Below are positions 1 to 12,304 of a stretch of 64,000 nt of DNA, in pieces. Numbering within the stretch: the stretch's first letter is position 1; each line of letters starts with the position of its first letter. The stretch spans positions 1,426,001-1,490,000 of the forward strand of contig KV748202.1 in NCBI GenBank assembly GCA_001692895.1, read 5' to 3'. The position numbers and the translations under genes are program-made. The stretch comes from Cenococcum geophilum 1.58. Its lineage: Eukaryota > Ascomycota > Dothideomycetes > Gloniales > Gloniaceae. The notes beneath the pieces are model-generated. The model ran no database searches. It had not been told where the DNA came from and worked only from the letters and a program-made list of their open reading frames with translations.

Positions 1-960
1 GCCGAGCAATATATGCGAAACCTATCTCCGTAGCAATTTCTAGAGTATATTAAGGATATTTATATAGTGGCTTTTTTAAGAGATATATGCTGTGATGCAA
101 ATCAGCGCACATTTAATTATTTAGAGCTATTTGCTAACGCATATTAGCTAGTAGCGACGTTATCTTCTGCGGATATATTAAGCTTTGCCGCTAATAACTA
201 TAATATAGAGTTCTTTAATTATATCCGGTTCCTGTAGGTTATTAATACTTATAAGCTTTTAAAATACGCCATTAAGTATGCGGATATCGGACTACTAAAG
301 CGTATAATCCCCCGCCTTTGCTTATACTTTACTAGAAGCTTATTAAACAACTATATATATAATATACTAATCTTATAATAACTAGTTAGAATAAGCGCTT
401 ATAATCTAGTGCCCTAACGGGCTATCCTTACTAATAGTTTAGTTAACCTTTAAGGGCAACTAGATAGCTTCTTTAAGACGGATCGCCTTAATAAACTGCT
501 AAATCTTTAACTTAAGGAGTTGCTCTAGACGCGCGGGAATTTGACGTTTAGCATAGACGAGCTGTTTAAGTGGAGTATTCTTATAATAAGTTATATTAGC
601 GCGCTCCCCGATATTTTTAAGCGTATATTTAGCGAGCGTATAAACAGCGAATATACAACTAAGTCTCTAGCGCTGGATATCCGCTATCTTACAGATTAGA
701 TTAGGAAGGATTTAATTATATAATATAGGCGGCACTTAGCGGATTTTAAGGCTCCTTTAATTCTATAGCGCGGATATAAGAAACTTACGAAGGACGGCGT
801 AAATATATTTAACGCCTTCCTATTAACTGCAGCCGGTTTACCATTTAATCCCCTTATATATAGCTTTGGTGATATTAACGAGAATATAGAGGTACTAGAA
901 GAAGCTGCTAAATATATTTATATAGTTTGTTGTCCTAATATTATACCTATATCTCTACTA
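1..960 (+). pseudogene. Decayed coding relic resembling fungal DUF6589 proteins
   Basis: Reading the plus strand through the many in-frame stops gives a protein-like stretch that resembles, from memory, the fungal DUF6589 family, whose function is unknown and which often occurs in repeats. The stretches recalling it are near 280-350 (KYADIGLLKR-like) and 400-520 (RAILTNSLVN-like, then DRLNKLLNL-like). The stops look like CAA/CAG changed to TAA/TAG, as RIP does. The relic starts before the window, so the 5' end is missing, and similarity fades near 960. The family call is by eye only; that it is decayed protein-coding repeat DNA is much surer. Confidence 0.4.
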
Positions 961-1354
961 ATGTATATAATAGTTAGTATATAAGTTACTTAATAAATGC
1001 TAAGAGTAATAGTAATCTATTGTTTTAATTGCGGATATACTTCTATTGTGCGTTAGCGTGTATAGAATATTAGGTTTAAAGCACTTATTATTCTTTAATT
1101 TAGATTAGAGCGGCTCTTATAGGGCGGTATTATTAATTTTAATATGTAGATGTCTTATATTAGCGATTTACTATATAACCCTTATAAGGGCGGATTTAAT
1201 AAGGCTATAGATAATATACCGGAGGACTTTTAAATGCTTAGGCTTATAGTACGTTTCTATCTTAATATATTAATCGAGTTCTTTTTATTAATATTAACTC
1301 TAGCCGGCGTATAATCTTAGTGCGTAGTATATAACGTAGCAGTGGGCTGTTTTA

Positions 1355-3350
1355 TAGTGCAGATATATAAACACCTTTATCTTAGCTTACGCGGATATTG
1401 TTATCTTAGTTTATACGGACATTATTACCTTAGCTTATACGGATATTATAATATTAATTAAGTATATCTATTAAATATAAAGCAGAGACTTAATTCCTAT
1501 ATATATAGTAGCAAAAAGGTATAAGCTACTATTTGATTATTATAAACTAGCAATAACAGCTAACCCGCAGTAATAGCTAACTTATATCTACCCATATTTA
1601 ATATCTAGTAGCCTAGTATTATATATAAGTGTAATAACACTACGCCTTAAGAACGCAAGCTTATCCTTTATCTTACTTAGAGAATCTTTAAACTTATTAA
1701 ACCGGCGATCTATAGCTCGAACATCTTTTGCTATATTAGTTACCCGTTTACGAACTATATTAATATATATAGAAATAGTAATTACTAAATATACCCTAAT
1801 AGACCTAGCGCTAGCGGAAGCGGTAGTAGTAATAGTAGCACCTAGCGTGCTAGTAATTAGCGAAAGGGTTAAAGGAGCGGCAGTAGAGTAGGTGCCCCTA
1901 TATCTGTGCGTACTGCTATAAGTAGGAGTCTTAATAGGAGGGGAGGTCTTAGTAGGGGAAGGCGTAATAACGTGGGCGGGGATAGTACGAGAATAAAGCT
2001 ATATGGATATTAGCAATATCTATATTGTTAAGATGCGGATAGTATACCTTTTTAGTAAGTGTTTTAGCCAGACTACTAGGAGAAGCTAATTGCGTACGTT
2101 TTTTGCCCTAAGGTATAACTGGCTTTAGATTTAATAAACTTTTCTATACGCGTGTTAGCTAACAGAATAATAATATACTATTAGCACGTACCTTTCTGTA
2201 TGACCTACTACCTATATAATATCTTAAGTACGTACCCCTAAAATGTGGCCTAGAGTCCTTCTTGTAAACACGATGTTTATAGCTATACTTCTTATATAGA
2301 GTATATAGCGGATTACGTAGCTTACTAAAGCTACCCTTAATATTCTAGATGTGTGTTAATATCCGCTAGTGACTTTCCTTTATATTATCCCAAATACTAG
2401 CTTTTAGAGTATACTATTTATTCGCTAATGGTACTTAGATAGGAAGGCGCTTATTTATATTAGGAGTACTACGGAGATTATAAGGGCTGCGGAGATTTTA
2501 AGGGCTATGGAGATTATGAGGGCTGTGAAGATTGCGAGAGTCAGCGTTATTAAGGTCTTTATCTTTATTACTATTTAAAGATTTGCTATCCGAAGGAACC
2601 TTATATATAGTGTTTAGGTTACTATAAGAGGTAAATTAGTAGATAAGATACTAATATATACGATTTAATGGCTATCTTAAGCTTTATATTTATATTAGTA
2701 GCCTTTTTAGCCTACTTTTTAAGAAAAGAAGATAAATGAGCCTTATTAAGCCTCTTTTTAGAAGTATTAGGCGGTAGTAGTAGAGAGGCGGATAGTAAAG
2801 TAGTGGATGGTAAAGTAGCCTATGGCAAAGATGTAGGTAGTGGAAAGGTATCTAGTAAAAAGGTAAGTAGGTATTTAGTGGATTTTGCTCTATCCTTATT
2901 ATCGTTATCTACTAAATTCTATAAAGAGCGCCTCGGTATATATTTCCTAAAATTATATTAGCTATAGGCATAATTTAGTATTAGAAAGCTTACTCTTTAG
3001 GAATAGAGCCTAAAGGCTTAGTAAGAGCAGCTATAGCATGCTTAGCAGCATTAAACTCCTTATTATTAACGTTGTGTATATTAAGTTCCTTAACCGCCTA
3101 GTTGCTATTATTTATATTAATATTATTTAGAGGTGTAAATAAAGGTATTATAGATTATAGTATTCTAAGGGATAGTATATAAAATAATAATAATAAAGTT
3201 TACGATGCGGTGCTATAAGGTAGAAGGTTAGTAGAGGAAGAAGAGGTACGGAGGTTAATTAAGGTAAATATCCACGCTGCTAATTTTATTAAATTAGCTT
3301 ACTAATAAATAATCGCTGCTATAGTAACTTACCTTAGTAAATATTAACGG
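1355..3350. repeat. Direct repeat unit, copy 1 (about 2 kb, unclassified)
   Basis: This segment is repeated in the same orientation immediately downstream (3351-4908, continuing at 11405-11731). The shared stretches include the start (CTTTATCTTAGCTTA), the middle (GTACGTTTTTTG, TATTAGCACGTACC) and the end (CTTACCTTAGTAAATATTAAC). Copies differ mainly by C/T and G/A changes. I see no terminal inverted repeats and no recognised domain. Weak coding-like composition lies on the minus strand with many stops. It could be a tandemly duplicated RIP-degraded gene or part of an unknown element. Confidence 0.6.
1381..1452. repeat. 24-bp tandem repeat, three units
   Basis: Three consecutive 24-bp units begin at 1381, 1405 and 1429, each starting CTTAG(C/T)TTA followed by CGGA(T/C)ATT. 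The second copy of the larger 2-kb unit has only one such unit (near 3372), so the array length differs between the two copies. Confidence 0.7.
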
Positions 3351-4908
3351 TGCGTGGATATAAATATCTTTATCTTAGCTTATACGGATATTATAATATT
3401 AATTAAGGATATCTATTAAATATAAGACAGAGACTTAATTTCTATATACGTAACAGCAGAGAGGTAAAAGTTACTATTTTATTACTCTAAACCTATAATA
3501 ATAGCCAACCCGCAGTAATAGCCAACCTATATTTACTTAAGTTTTATATTTAATAATTTAGCGTTGTATATAAATATAGTAATACTACGCCTTATAAACG
3601 TAAGCTTATCCTTTATCTTACTTAGAGAACCTTTAAGCTTACTTAACCAGTAGTCTATAGCCCGAACATTTTTTACTACCTTAGCCACCTATTTATAAAC
3701 TATATTAACGCGTATAGAAATAGCAATTGCTAAATATACCCTAACATTTTCTGTGCTAGTAGGAGTAATAGTACTAGAAGCAGTACTAGGTGTGCTAGGA
3801 ATTAGTAAGGGGGTAGAAGGAGCAGCGACAGAGTAGGTGCCTTTATAGCTGTGTATATTGCTATAAGTAGAAGTTTTAGGGGGAGGGGAGGTCTCTAGAG
3901 GGGGGATGGTGCGGGTATAAAGCTATGCAGATATTAGTAATATCCATATTATTAAAATATAGATATTATACCTTCTTAGTAGGCGTTTTAGCTAGATTAC
4001 TAGCAAAAGCTAATTGCGTACGTTTTTTGCGCTAAAGTATAACCGGCTTTAATATTAGTAAACTATTTTATATACGTATTAGCTAATAGGATAGTAGTAT
4101 ACTATTAGCACGTACCTTTTTATACGACCTACTACTTAAGTAATATCTTAAGCATGTACCTCTAAAATAAGGCCTAGAGTTCTGCTTATAAACGCGATAT
4201 TTATAGTCTTGCTTAATGTATAGAGCGTATAGCGGATCGTATAGTATATTAGAGTTACCCTTAATATTCTAAACGTGGGTATATATCCGCTAAAAAGCTT
4301 CTTTTATATTTTCTTAAGCACTAGCTTTTAGGGTGTACTATTTATTTACTAATAGCACTTAAGTAGGAAGGCGCTTATTTGTATTAATATCTAACGTTAT
4401 AGCTTAGGCTATATAGAGCTTATAAGGGCTGCGGAGATTATAAAAGGATAAAGGAGAGCTTTTGGGAAAGTCGGCGTTATTAAGATTACTCCTTTTATTA
4501 TTATCTAAAATCTCTAATATTTCTATTGGGTTACTATAAGAGGTAAATTAATAGATAAGATACTAAAATAGTATAGCTAACATATACGATTTAAAGGCTA
4601 TCTTATACTTAATATTTTGCGTAGTAATTTTATTAGCCTACCTCTTAAGAGAAGCAGAAGTATAATAATAATTCAACTTTTTAAAGGTAGCAGGCGGAGA
4701 AATAAGCGGCTTAAAGGTAGGCGGTAAAGAGGTAAGTAGTAAAGAGGTAGGCAGTAAAGAGGTAAGCGGATTTCTAGCGGATTTCGTAATAGTATTATTA
4801 TAGTGCTCTGCTATATCCAATAAAGAGTACTTTAGTATATATTTCCTAAAATTATATTAGCTATAGGTATAATTTAGTATTAAAAGGCTTACCCTTTAGG
4901 TAGAGATC

Positions 4909-5101
4909 TGTTACGGGACTAAGGCAATAGCTACAAAGCGTATGTATTTAGGGAGTCTATAAGACGTTACGCGATCAATCGTAAGGGTTAAGGGCGTAAG
5001 GAGGTAATATACTCTCGCGTAGCTGACATAAGCTGTACGTAAGGTGTACGCGAGAGTACGGGGTTCTCCTATAGAGGCCCCTACGGTTGGGTTCCGTAAC
5101 A
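4909..5101 (-). repeat. LTR (3' LTR of the minus-strand element)
   Basis: 193 bp, TGTTACGG... to ...CCGTAACA. It matches six other LTR copies in the window and is followed inward by a conserved C-rich run (ACTACCCCCC) also seen beside the LTRs at 17115 and 42440. Confidence 0.9.
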
Positions 5102-5344
5102 CTACCCCCCCTCCTATTAAGGCGGAGCTTTGGCGACGCTGTGGTTACTATATATATATAGGGGGAAATGCTTAGGGTATCTAGAAGAAGAAATATTGTT
5201 ATAGGTGTAATAGGCTTATATAGGTGCTTCTAACTTAAAGCTTATAGGTTGCTATTATGTAAAGGTACTAGGCTATAAAGGGGAAGGAGGCTATTAGGGA
5301 CTTAGTAAGGTATAAGGGTGTTATTAAGGCGCTAGTAGTAAGCG

Positions 5345-5391
5345 AGCTAATAACGATTTTTTATCCCGGGGATGGAAAATCCTAATTAGCT
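5345..5391. repeat. Imperfect palindrome inside a gypsy copy
   Basis: Two 23-bp arms (AGCTAATAAC... and ...TAATTAGCT, 4 mismatches) surround a CCCGGGG centre. A related hairpin lies at 17477-17503 at the equivalent place in another copy, but none is seen in the copy at 36287-42631. It could be a structured 3' element or a small insertion. Confidence 0.5.
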
Positions 5392-8300
5392 AGCTTGTTC
5401 TTAGCGTTTAGAATTTAACTAATTAGATAACTTTAACCGGCGGTTAAAGTTTCTTAATATTTTATTAGAGTAGTTACGTAACAGTAATATATAATAATTT
5501 AGCTGTAACGGCTCCTATAGGGGATTAGGTACGAAATCTCTACTTAGGCCTAGTTTCTGTAGGTTTATATAGTAGAAATTACTAATTAGATCTTTTACGT
5601 TTTTAAAATCTTCCTATAGTTGCTATTCTGGCTAATCTATATTAAATCCTATATAGGTAGCTTTATAGTAGAGCCGCCGTCTTCTACCTTTACTAAAGTA
5701 TTTAGAGTTAATAATTTGTTTAACGGTTTACTTCTTATAGTTCTTATCTTCGTTCTTATCTCGGATTAGTACTAGTAGGGGTTTAGGCTATATTTATTCA
5801 AGTAAAGGGTTAGGCTAGTAAAGGTGTAGTAGCTATAGGTAAAATATAGGCTATATCCTATAGGTGGCTAAGATAGGTAGGAGCTCTAGTTTATATATAG
5901 CTCCTTTATTAATAACTCGTTTAATCTAATAGGGGCTAAGGTTCTTATAATTAAGTGACTTTATAGGTCTGTATATAGAGATATTATATATATCTAACTA
6001 TACCTAGTCGCTAACACGCATCTTAGGTGGTGGTATTTTGTAATAATTAGTGAAGTAAGCTTATTTCGCTTAGGCCTAGGCTATTTTTCCTTTATAGTAG
6101 TTAAGTAGGTCTTTTATATAGTTTATATATTAATTGGCAAGTAGCATCTTAAGGCGTTTTCTATATAGTAGTTTCTTATTAATAGGCTCTAGTAGCTCTA
6201 TACCGGATTATAGGTAATATCCTTTATTCGCAAAAAATGGGGTAAGTCCTATAGTGGCTAAGATATAATTATTTGCTATAAATTTACTTAACGGAAGGTG
6301 GTCTACCTAGTTATCCTAACTATAGGCGACTACCTATTATAAGTACGCCTTTATACTAGCGTTAGCGTTTTTTAGTTATCCTGTAGTTTTGTAGTAGAAG
6401 GATATAGATATCTTAACGGAGATACTAAGGCGTTAGTAGATCCGCCTCTATACGTTAGAGTTAAATTATATACCTTAGTTAGATGTAATAGAGTTAGGTA
6501 ACCTATATAGTCGGTAAACTTTATAAAGGAAGGCGTTGGCAACGTCGCTTATAGCTACGCCTTTAGTTAGGACGTAGTGGCGTTCTTTTATAAGTCGGTA
6601 TATTATTATAAGGATGTTCTTATAGGTTTGGCTATATCGTTTATAAGGCGGTAGGTTAATAACGAAATCTATAGCGATATCTGCCTATTAGCGTATAGGT
6701 ACTAGTAGAGGGTATAGTAGTCCTTAGTACTTTATATAAAATGCTTTAGCACGTTTATAGTTATAGTAGGCGCTTATAAAGCGTTTAACTAAGTCTATTA
6801 TTTTGGGCTAGAAGTAGTATCGGCTAAGGAGCTTATAGGTTCCTCCTTTACCTAGGTGGCTGCTTAATTAGAGGTTATAGGCTATTTAGATTAGTTGCTG
6901 TTATAGGTCTTCTAAGTTAGGGATAAATAGACGGCCTCTATAATAGAGCCTGTTCTCTTTTACTTCTAAGGCTGCTATATTAATTTAGCCTAAGCTTTGG
7001 AGGTTGGTAGGTAGTATATAGGTACTAGTAATCTTTGCGGCAATTAGTTAATACAGTAATAGGTTAATAGAGGTGTTATATGCTGTAGTAATAAGTTTGT
7101 TAATTTTAGGGGGTAACTTTAGTTCTGTAGTATAAAGCTAAGGGGCGGTTGGTTTTATCTTAGGTAATATACCTAGGGCTAAGTTTCGTGCTTTTAGGAT
7201 TATTTATTATTGGAATTAATTATAAGGGTTATCTTCTAACTAAGGAAGGTTTTGTAAACGGCGTATTAGGCTATTAGGCTTAGTACCTTATACTTCCGGC
7301 CTATATACGATTTTAAAGTTAAAATTAGAGAGGAATTTGTTCTAGCGTGCTTAGCGTTAATTTAGTTATTTTATAGTTATAAAGTACTTAAGGTTATAAT
7401 AATCCGTAAGGACCTTAGTTGGCTAGTTAAGTTCTACTAAGGAGAGTTCTAGTTAAAATTCCTTAAACGCTTATATAATTGCGAGGAGTTCCTTATTATA
7501 GATCTTATAGTTATATTTTTATAGTATAAGCTTAAACAAGTAAAATGCGACTAGGTGGAGGAGACCGTTATTACTTATTTAGGAGAGGACGCCCGCGTTA
7601 ATATGGTTTAAGAAGTTAATCTTAAGATAGAGTTATTGTTCTGGTATAAAGTAAGCTAGGATAAGTGCTTTAGTAAATATATCTTTTAAGTCTTGGAACG
7701 CCTTTTTATATTTAGGCGTCTAGATAAAACGTAGATATATTTTTCTTTCTTTTACAGAAAGGCGCTTTGTTCGCATTATTGCTATAAATAGTGCTATAAT
7801 ACTTAAGAAGTTGTATATAAATTTCTAATAAAAGTTAGCGAAACTAAGGAAGGCTTATATATCCTTACTATAGGTAGGGGTTTGCTATTTGGTAATTATA
7901 TATACTTTTTTAGGGTCTATACGGATACCCTTAATAGTAATAATTAGTTTAAGGTATTTTACTTCTATAACTAAGAATTTATACTTTTTTAAATTAATAT
8001 AAAGTCCTATATCTTTAAGGCGCTATAGGACCTTTTAAACGTGCTTAGTATGCTTAAAAGGGTTATTACTATAAATAAGTATATCGTCTAGGTACGCGGA
8101 GTAGAAGTTATTAAGGTAGTTCCGTAAGGCGTTATTAATATAGCTTTAAAAGCTGCCTGGGCCGTTGTATACGCTAAAAGGTATAATAGTATATTTAAAT
8201 TAGCTAAAGCACGATACGAATGCGGTTTTCTATTTATTACCTTCCTATATTTAAAGGCGGTTAAAGGCGGCAATAATATTAAGCTTAGTATAGATTTTGG

Positions 8301-11211
8301 CTTAGTTAAGCCGTTTAAGGGTTTTATATATAAGTGGTATGGGGTATTAGTTTTTAATTGTAATAGCGTTAAGTCCTTTATAGTTAACATAGAATTAAAT
8401 ACCTCTTTCTGGCTTTTTAGTAAGGAGGATAGGGGTAGCTGCTAGGGATATGCTGGAATAAATAAACCCTTTATTAAGGTGCTCGTTAATATACTTTTTA
8501 ATAACTAGGAGTTTGTCTTTTAATATTAAATAGGGTTTTTTATAGGGTAGCGTTTTTCCTTATTTAATATTAATAGTATAGTTGTTAGGTTAATATAGGG
8601 GGAGTATATCTACGCTTTTTTATAAGTATATATTAATAAAGTTATGGTATCTCTTAGGGAGGAGCTTATAGAGTTCCTTATTAGTAAGTCCTTTTTTAAG
8701 CTTTATAAACTTCTTAAAGTCTAAAGGTGAAAGTCCGTAGAGTTCTACAGGGGTATTATTTTTTAAAAGGTTAACTATATTTATTTTATTACTATAGAGG
8801 ACGTAATTCTAATCTTTATTAAGCTTATATAGTTATAATTAAGAGGCTACGGTAACGGTCTAGCCTTTCCTATATACTATATGGTAGAAGGCCACGGCAC
8901 TTATATAGTAGTAGTTAGTTATAGGTGGGGTAATAAGGGTTTCCTTAGGTTAATATCCTAGGGAGTAGATAGAGGCGGCTAGGCTATACCCTAGGTAAGT
9001 CCCTCTACAGTATTTAGAGTTAAAGGTTACTTCTTTCTTTTACTAGTTAATAGCGGGGTTATATTATTTAAGCTAGTTTATTCTAAGGATAATAGGGTAG
9101 TTTATAAGTGGTATAATATAGGCCTAAAGCTCCTCCTGGTGTCTGTTTATGTTTAGGTAAAGTTGTGCTATATAGGTAATCTTTTATATAATATAACTAT
9201 TATTAGTAAGTTATAGGGCGCGGGCTTTAGTAAGGGTTAAGGTAGGTAGGTTATAAGTATATATAAATTAGGTATCTATAAATTTATTAATAGCTCCGCA
9301 GTTAATTATAGAATAGGTTTTATATTATTTTTTAGTAATAGTTCCCTCTATAGGTAAGACTACTTGCTTTTATCCTTCTATTCTTACTAAGCTATCTATT
9401 AAGTAAGCTAATATATAGATCCCTTTATTATTAGAGTGTCTTAACCTACGACTTAGGGCTAGGACTTTACGTTTTCCGCTTCCGTGTCTAATTCTACTAC
9501 TATTACTATATCTTTATCTTATGCGGTAGTGGCGCGTAGCGATATATTTGGTGTCTAGGGTATAGGGTTAAGTATTTAACGGTAGCTGTTAAACCTAGCT
9601 ATTAGGTAGTTTAAGCTATAGCTATAATAGCCTTCTTAATAGTATCTATAGTAATACCTTAGCTTCTGGAGTAGCTCGCGCTTTCCATTTAGTAGCTTCT
9701 TTAGAAAGGCTGGTATAGAGAGGTTAATATTAGGACCAGTGGTGTTATTTGGGGTAGTAGGTATTAGTAGTTTAGTAGGTCCAGAGGGCTTCTATAGGGA
9801 GGTCTTTAGGTAAAGGTTTATAGTAGTAATCTAGTTTAGCTGTTATTTAATCTTTTATAGGGCTGCTACTATATTATAAACGTTGTTATGGTTATAGCTA
9901 GCGGCTGCGTAACTAAGGCAATAAGTAACTTTTTTAAGAAGATCTTTTTGGTCTTTAGTGTTGTCTTAGGTAAGAACTTTAGTATATTCTAGAATTTAAT
10001 ATAGAACTTATTAAATAATTTAATAGGACTTATTTTTAGGGCGCGTAGTTTAGCTTAACTAGTGGCTACTAGGTTATAGTTACGGTATATTTAGTTAAGG
10101 TTATTAAGGACTTCCTAGTAGGACTACTATTTTTAAGGACTGCTAGTTTTCTATTAAGCGAAAAGCCTATTAAACGGGATGCCCTTTATTTATCCGATAA
10201 TATAGCTAATCTTAGTATCTTCTATGGGGAAAAGGCAGGCGCTCTAGGTTAGTTTCTTGTGGATTTATATCTTTTAGTAGCTATATTCCTTACGGTTACC
10301 CTTAAAGATTAGGGAATTAGAGTAGCGTATATTAAACCCTATAGTAGTAGTTTAGGTTCGATTATTATAGCTTTTATTATTACTACTGCTGTAGTAGGGG
10401 TTCCTATTAGGTAAAGCTGCTTAACGCTAACCTTCTATTAAGTATTAAGTAGGTAAAATTGCTAGGGGCGTAAAAACTTAGGTAGCGTTATATGCAGTAG
10501 AGAGGTATTTAATATTGTTATAAATATGCTCGTTAAGTTAAGATTATAGGTATTTAATTATACCCTCTCTTTTAGTAACTATAGTAATAAGTATAATTTC
10601 GGCCTTCTTTAATTATTAGATATTGCGTTTAGACGTACAGAGGTTATCTTTAATCTTTTAGCGTATATTGTTAACGAGCGCCTTATAAGCTTATAGGTCT
10701 TAGATAATATTATAATCTTAAATAGTACGCATCTTAGCTTATATAAGCTTTAGATAGTAGTTTTATAAAAGGTAATAGTATTTATTAGGTTCTTATACTA
10801 CTATTTTTATAAATATCTCGGCGTCTCGTATCTTAATCTTAATAGGTAGTAGCCCTTTAGCTTATTTGTCCGTAGTTATATAGTTAATAAAGGATAAGAT
10901 ATTATTAATATCCCCCTTATAGTTATTGTAGTCTTTTAAGCCACTAGGCTTCCTTTTAGGGGTTAAGGCTAGGGCTAATAAATTAAATCCTTCTAGGATT
11001 AATTGGTGTTGTAGTTTTAATATAGGTATTAGGTTATTCTTTAAGTTTAATATAGTAGCTAGTAAGAAATTTCGTCTTACTATTATTAATTCTTTAGAAG
11101 TATAAAGTAAGGTAACTTATAAATACGCTGCTTCTAGCAGCGTCTGCGGTATTATAGAGATGTAGAATTAGTTATAGGCTAAGCGTTAGTAAAGAAAAAG
11201 GCGTAACGTAA

Positions 11212-11404
11212 TGTTATAGGACCGGGGCAATGGCTACAAAGCGTATGTATTTAGGGAGTCTATAAGACGTTACGCGATCGATCGTAAAGGTCGAGGGCGT
11301 AAGGAGGTGATATACCCTCGCGTAGCTGACATAAGCTGTACGCGAGGTGTATGCGAAAGCACGGGGTTCTCCTATGGAGGCCCCTGCGGTCGGGTTCCGT
11401 GACA
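11212..11404 (-). repeat. LTR (5' LTR of the minus-strand element)
   Basis: 193 bp, ending CCGTGACA and followed directly by the AGATC duplication. It pairs with 4909-5101. Confidence 0.9.
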
Positions 11405-11731
11405 AGATCCTAAAGGATTAGTAAAAGAAAGAGTATCCTTAAAAGCGTCCTTAATTATTTTATTGTTAATATTGCGTATATTAAGCTCCTTAACTAAATA
11501 GCTATTAGACGTATTTAGAGGTATAAATAAAGGCACTATAGATAGTGGTATGCTAATGGATAGTAGATAAAACAACAACGGTAAAGTTTATAGTACGGTG
11601 CTGTAAGGTAGAAGGTTAATAGAAGAAGAGGTACGGAAGTTAATTAAAGGTAAATATCCGCGCTACCGATTTTATTAAATTAGCTTACTAATAAATAATC
11701 GCCGCTATAACTTACCTTAGTAAATATTAAC

Positions 11732-11998
11732 CACTTTATATACGCTTATTTATAACGCGTAAATCCTTTATAGTTAAGTTACTACTAATTAAACTAAGTG
11801 GGCGCCGTCTAGTTAACTTACGAAGTAATATTAATATAGAATTACTGCTTAGCTAAGGTGCTGGAAAAGGGTTATAAGCGGATATTAGGTTTACTTAGTA
11901 AGCGGATTTCTTACTTTTCAAGTACGCAGATACGTCCTTTTATTTTCTCTTACTGTGAGGTGGACCTAATAGCTGCGTTATATCTAAAACTAAGGGCG
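11732..11998. other. AT-rich stretch, nothing recognised
   Basis: RIP-like base composition between the end of the 2-kb repeat and the minisatellite. I see no open frame, terminal repeat or family match. Confidence 0.5.
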
Positions 11999-12304
11999 GA
12001 GATTAAGTACTAGGCTATAGGTTCTAAGCTGCGCGTAGCTTAAAGAGTAGAGATTAAATATTAGGCTGTAAACTCTAAGCCGCACCTAATTTAGAAGGCG
12101 GGGATTAAGTATTAGTACGCGAATTCTGAACTGCGCCTAGTTTAGAGGGTAGAGATTAAGTATTAGCCTATAAACCCTCGGCCTTAGAGTTTTCTAGAAG
12201 CGGAGATTTAGTATTATAACTTAAATCCTAAGCCTTAGGATTTTCTAGGAGCGAAGATCTAATACTATATTACGAATTCTAAATTTCCGGATTTCCTACT
12301 ACCT
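11999..12304. repeat. 51-bp minisatellite, six units
   Basis: Units begin at 11999, 12050, 12101, 12152, 12203 and 12254, an exact 51-bp period. Each begins (G/A)(A/G)GAT(T/C) and carries a TCTAAG/CCTAAG-like middle. Since 51 is 17 codons, the array may once have coded for a 17-residue repeat; that is inference. Units differ mostly by transitions. The array lies directly against the truncated end of the gypsy copy that begins near 12308. Confidence 0.8.

Larger units (their letters stand above)
4909..11404 (-). mobile_element. Ty3/gypsy LTR retrotransposon fossil, full length, broken
   Basis: The two LTRs (193 bp each) lie at 4909-5101 and 11212-11404 and are flanked by the direct duplication AGATC (4904-4908 and 11405-11409). 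Internal order on the minus strand, by rough position: gag-like about 10000-11100, protease about 9250-9350, reverse transcriptase about 8000-8650, RNase H about 7300-7700, integrase about 6000-6900. The longest open piece is about 100 codons in the reverse transcriptase. The element is broken, with dozens of interruptions typical of RIP. It belongs to the same family as the copies at 12308, 17115 and 36287. Confidence 0.9.
3351..11731. repeat. Direct repeat unit, copy 2, split by an LTR element
   Basis: This is the second copy of the 2-kb unit at 1355-3350. It occupies 3351-4908 and resumes at 11405-11731; the gap is filled exactly by the gypsy element at 4909-11404 with its AGATC target duplication. 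Its last part (about 11470-11731) matches 3050-3350 of copy 1. A short minus-strand open frame (4638-4820) is not recognised and probably not a gene. Confidence 0.6.
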
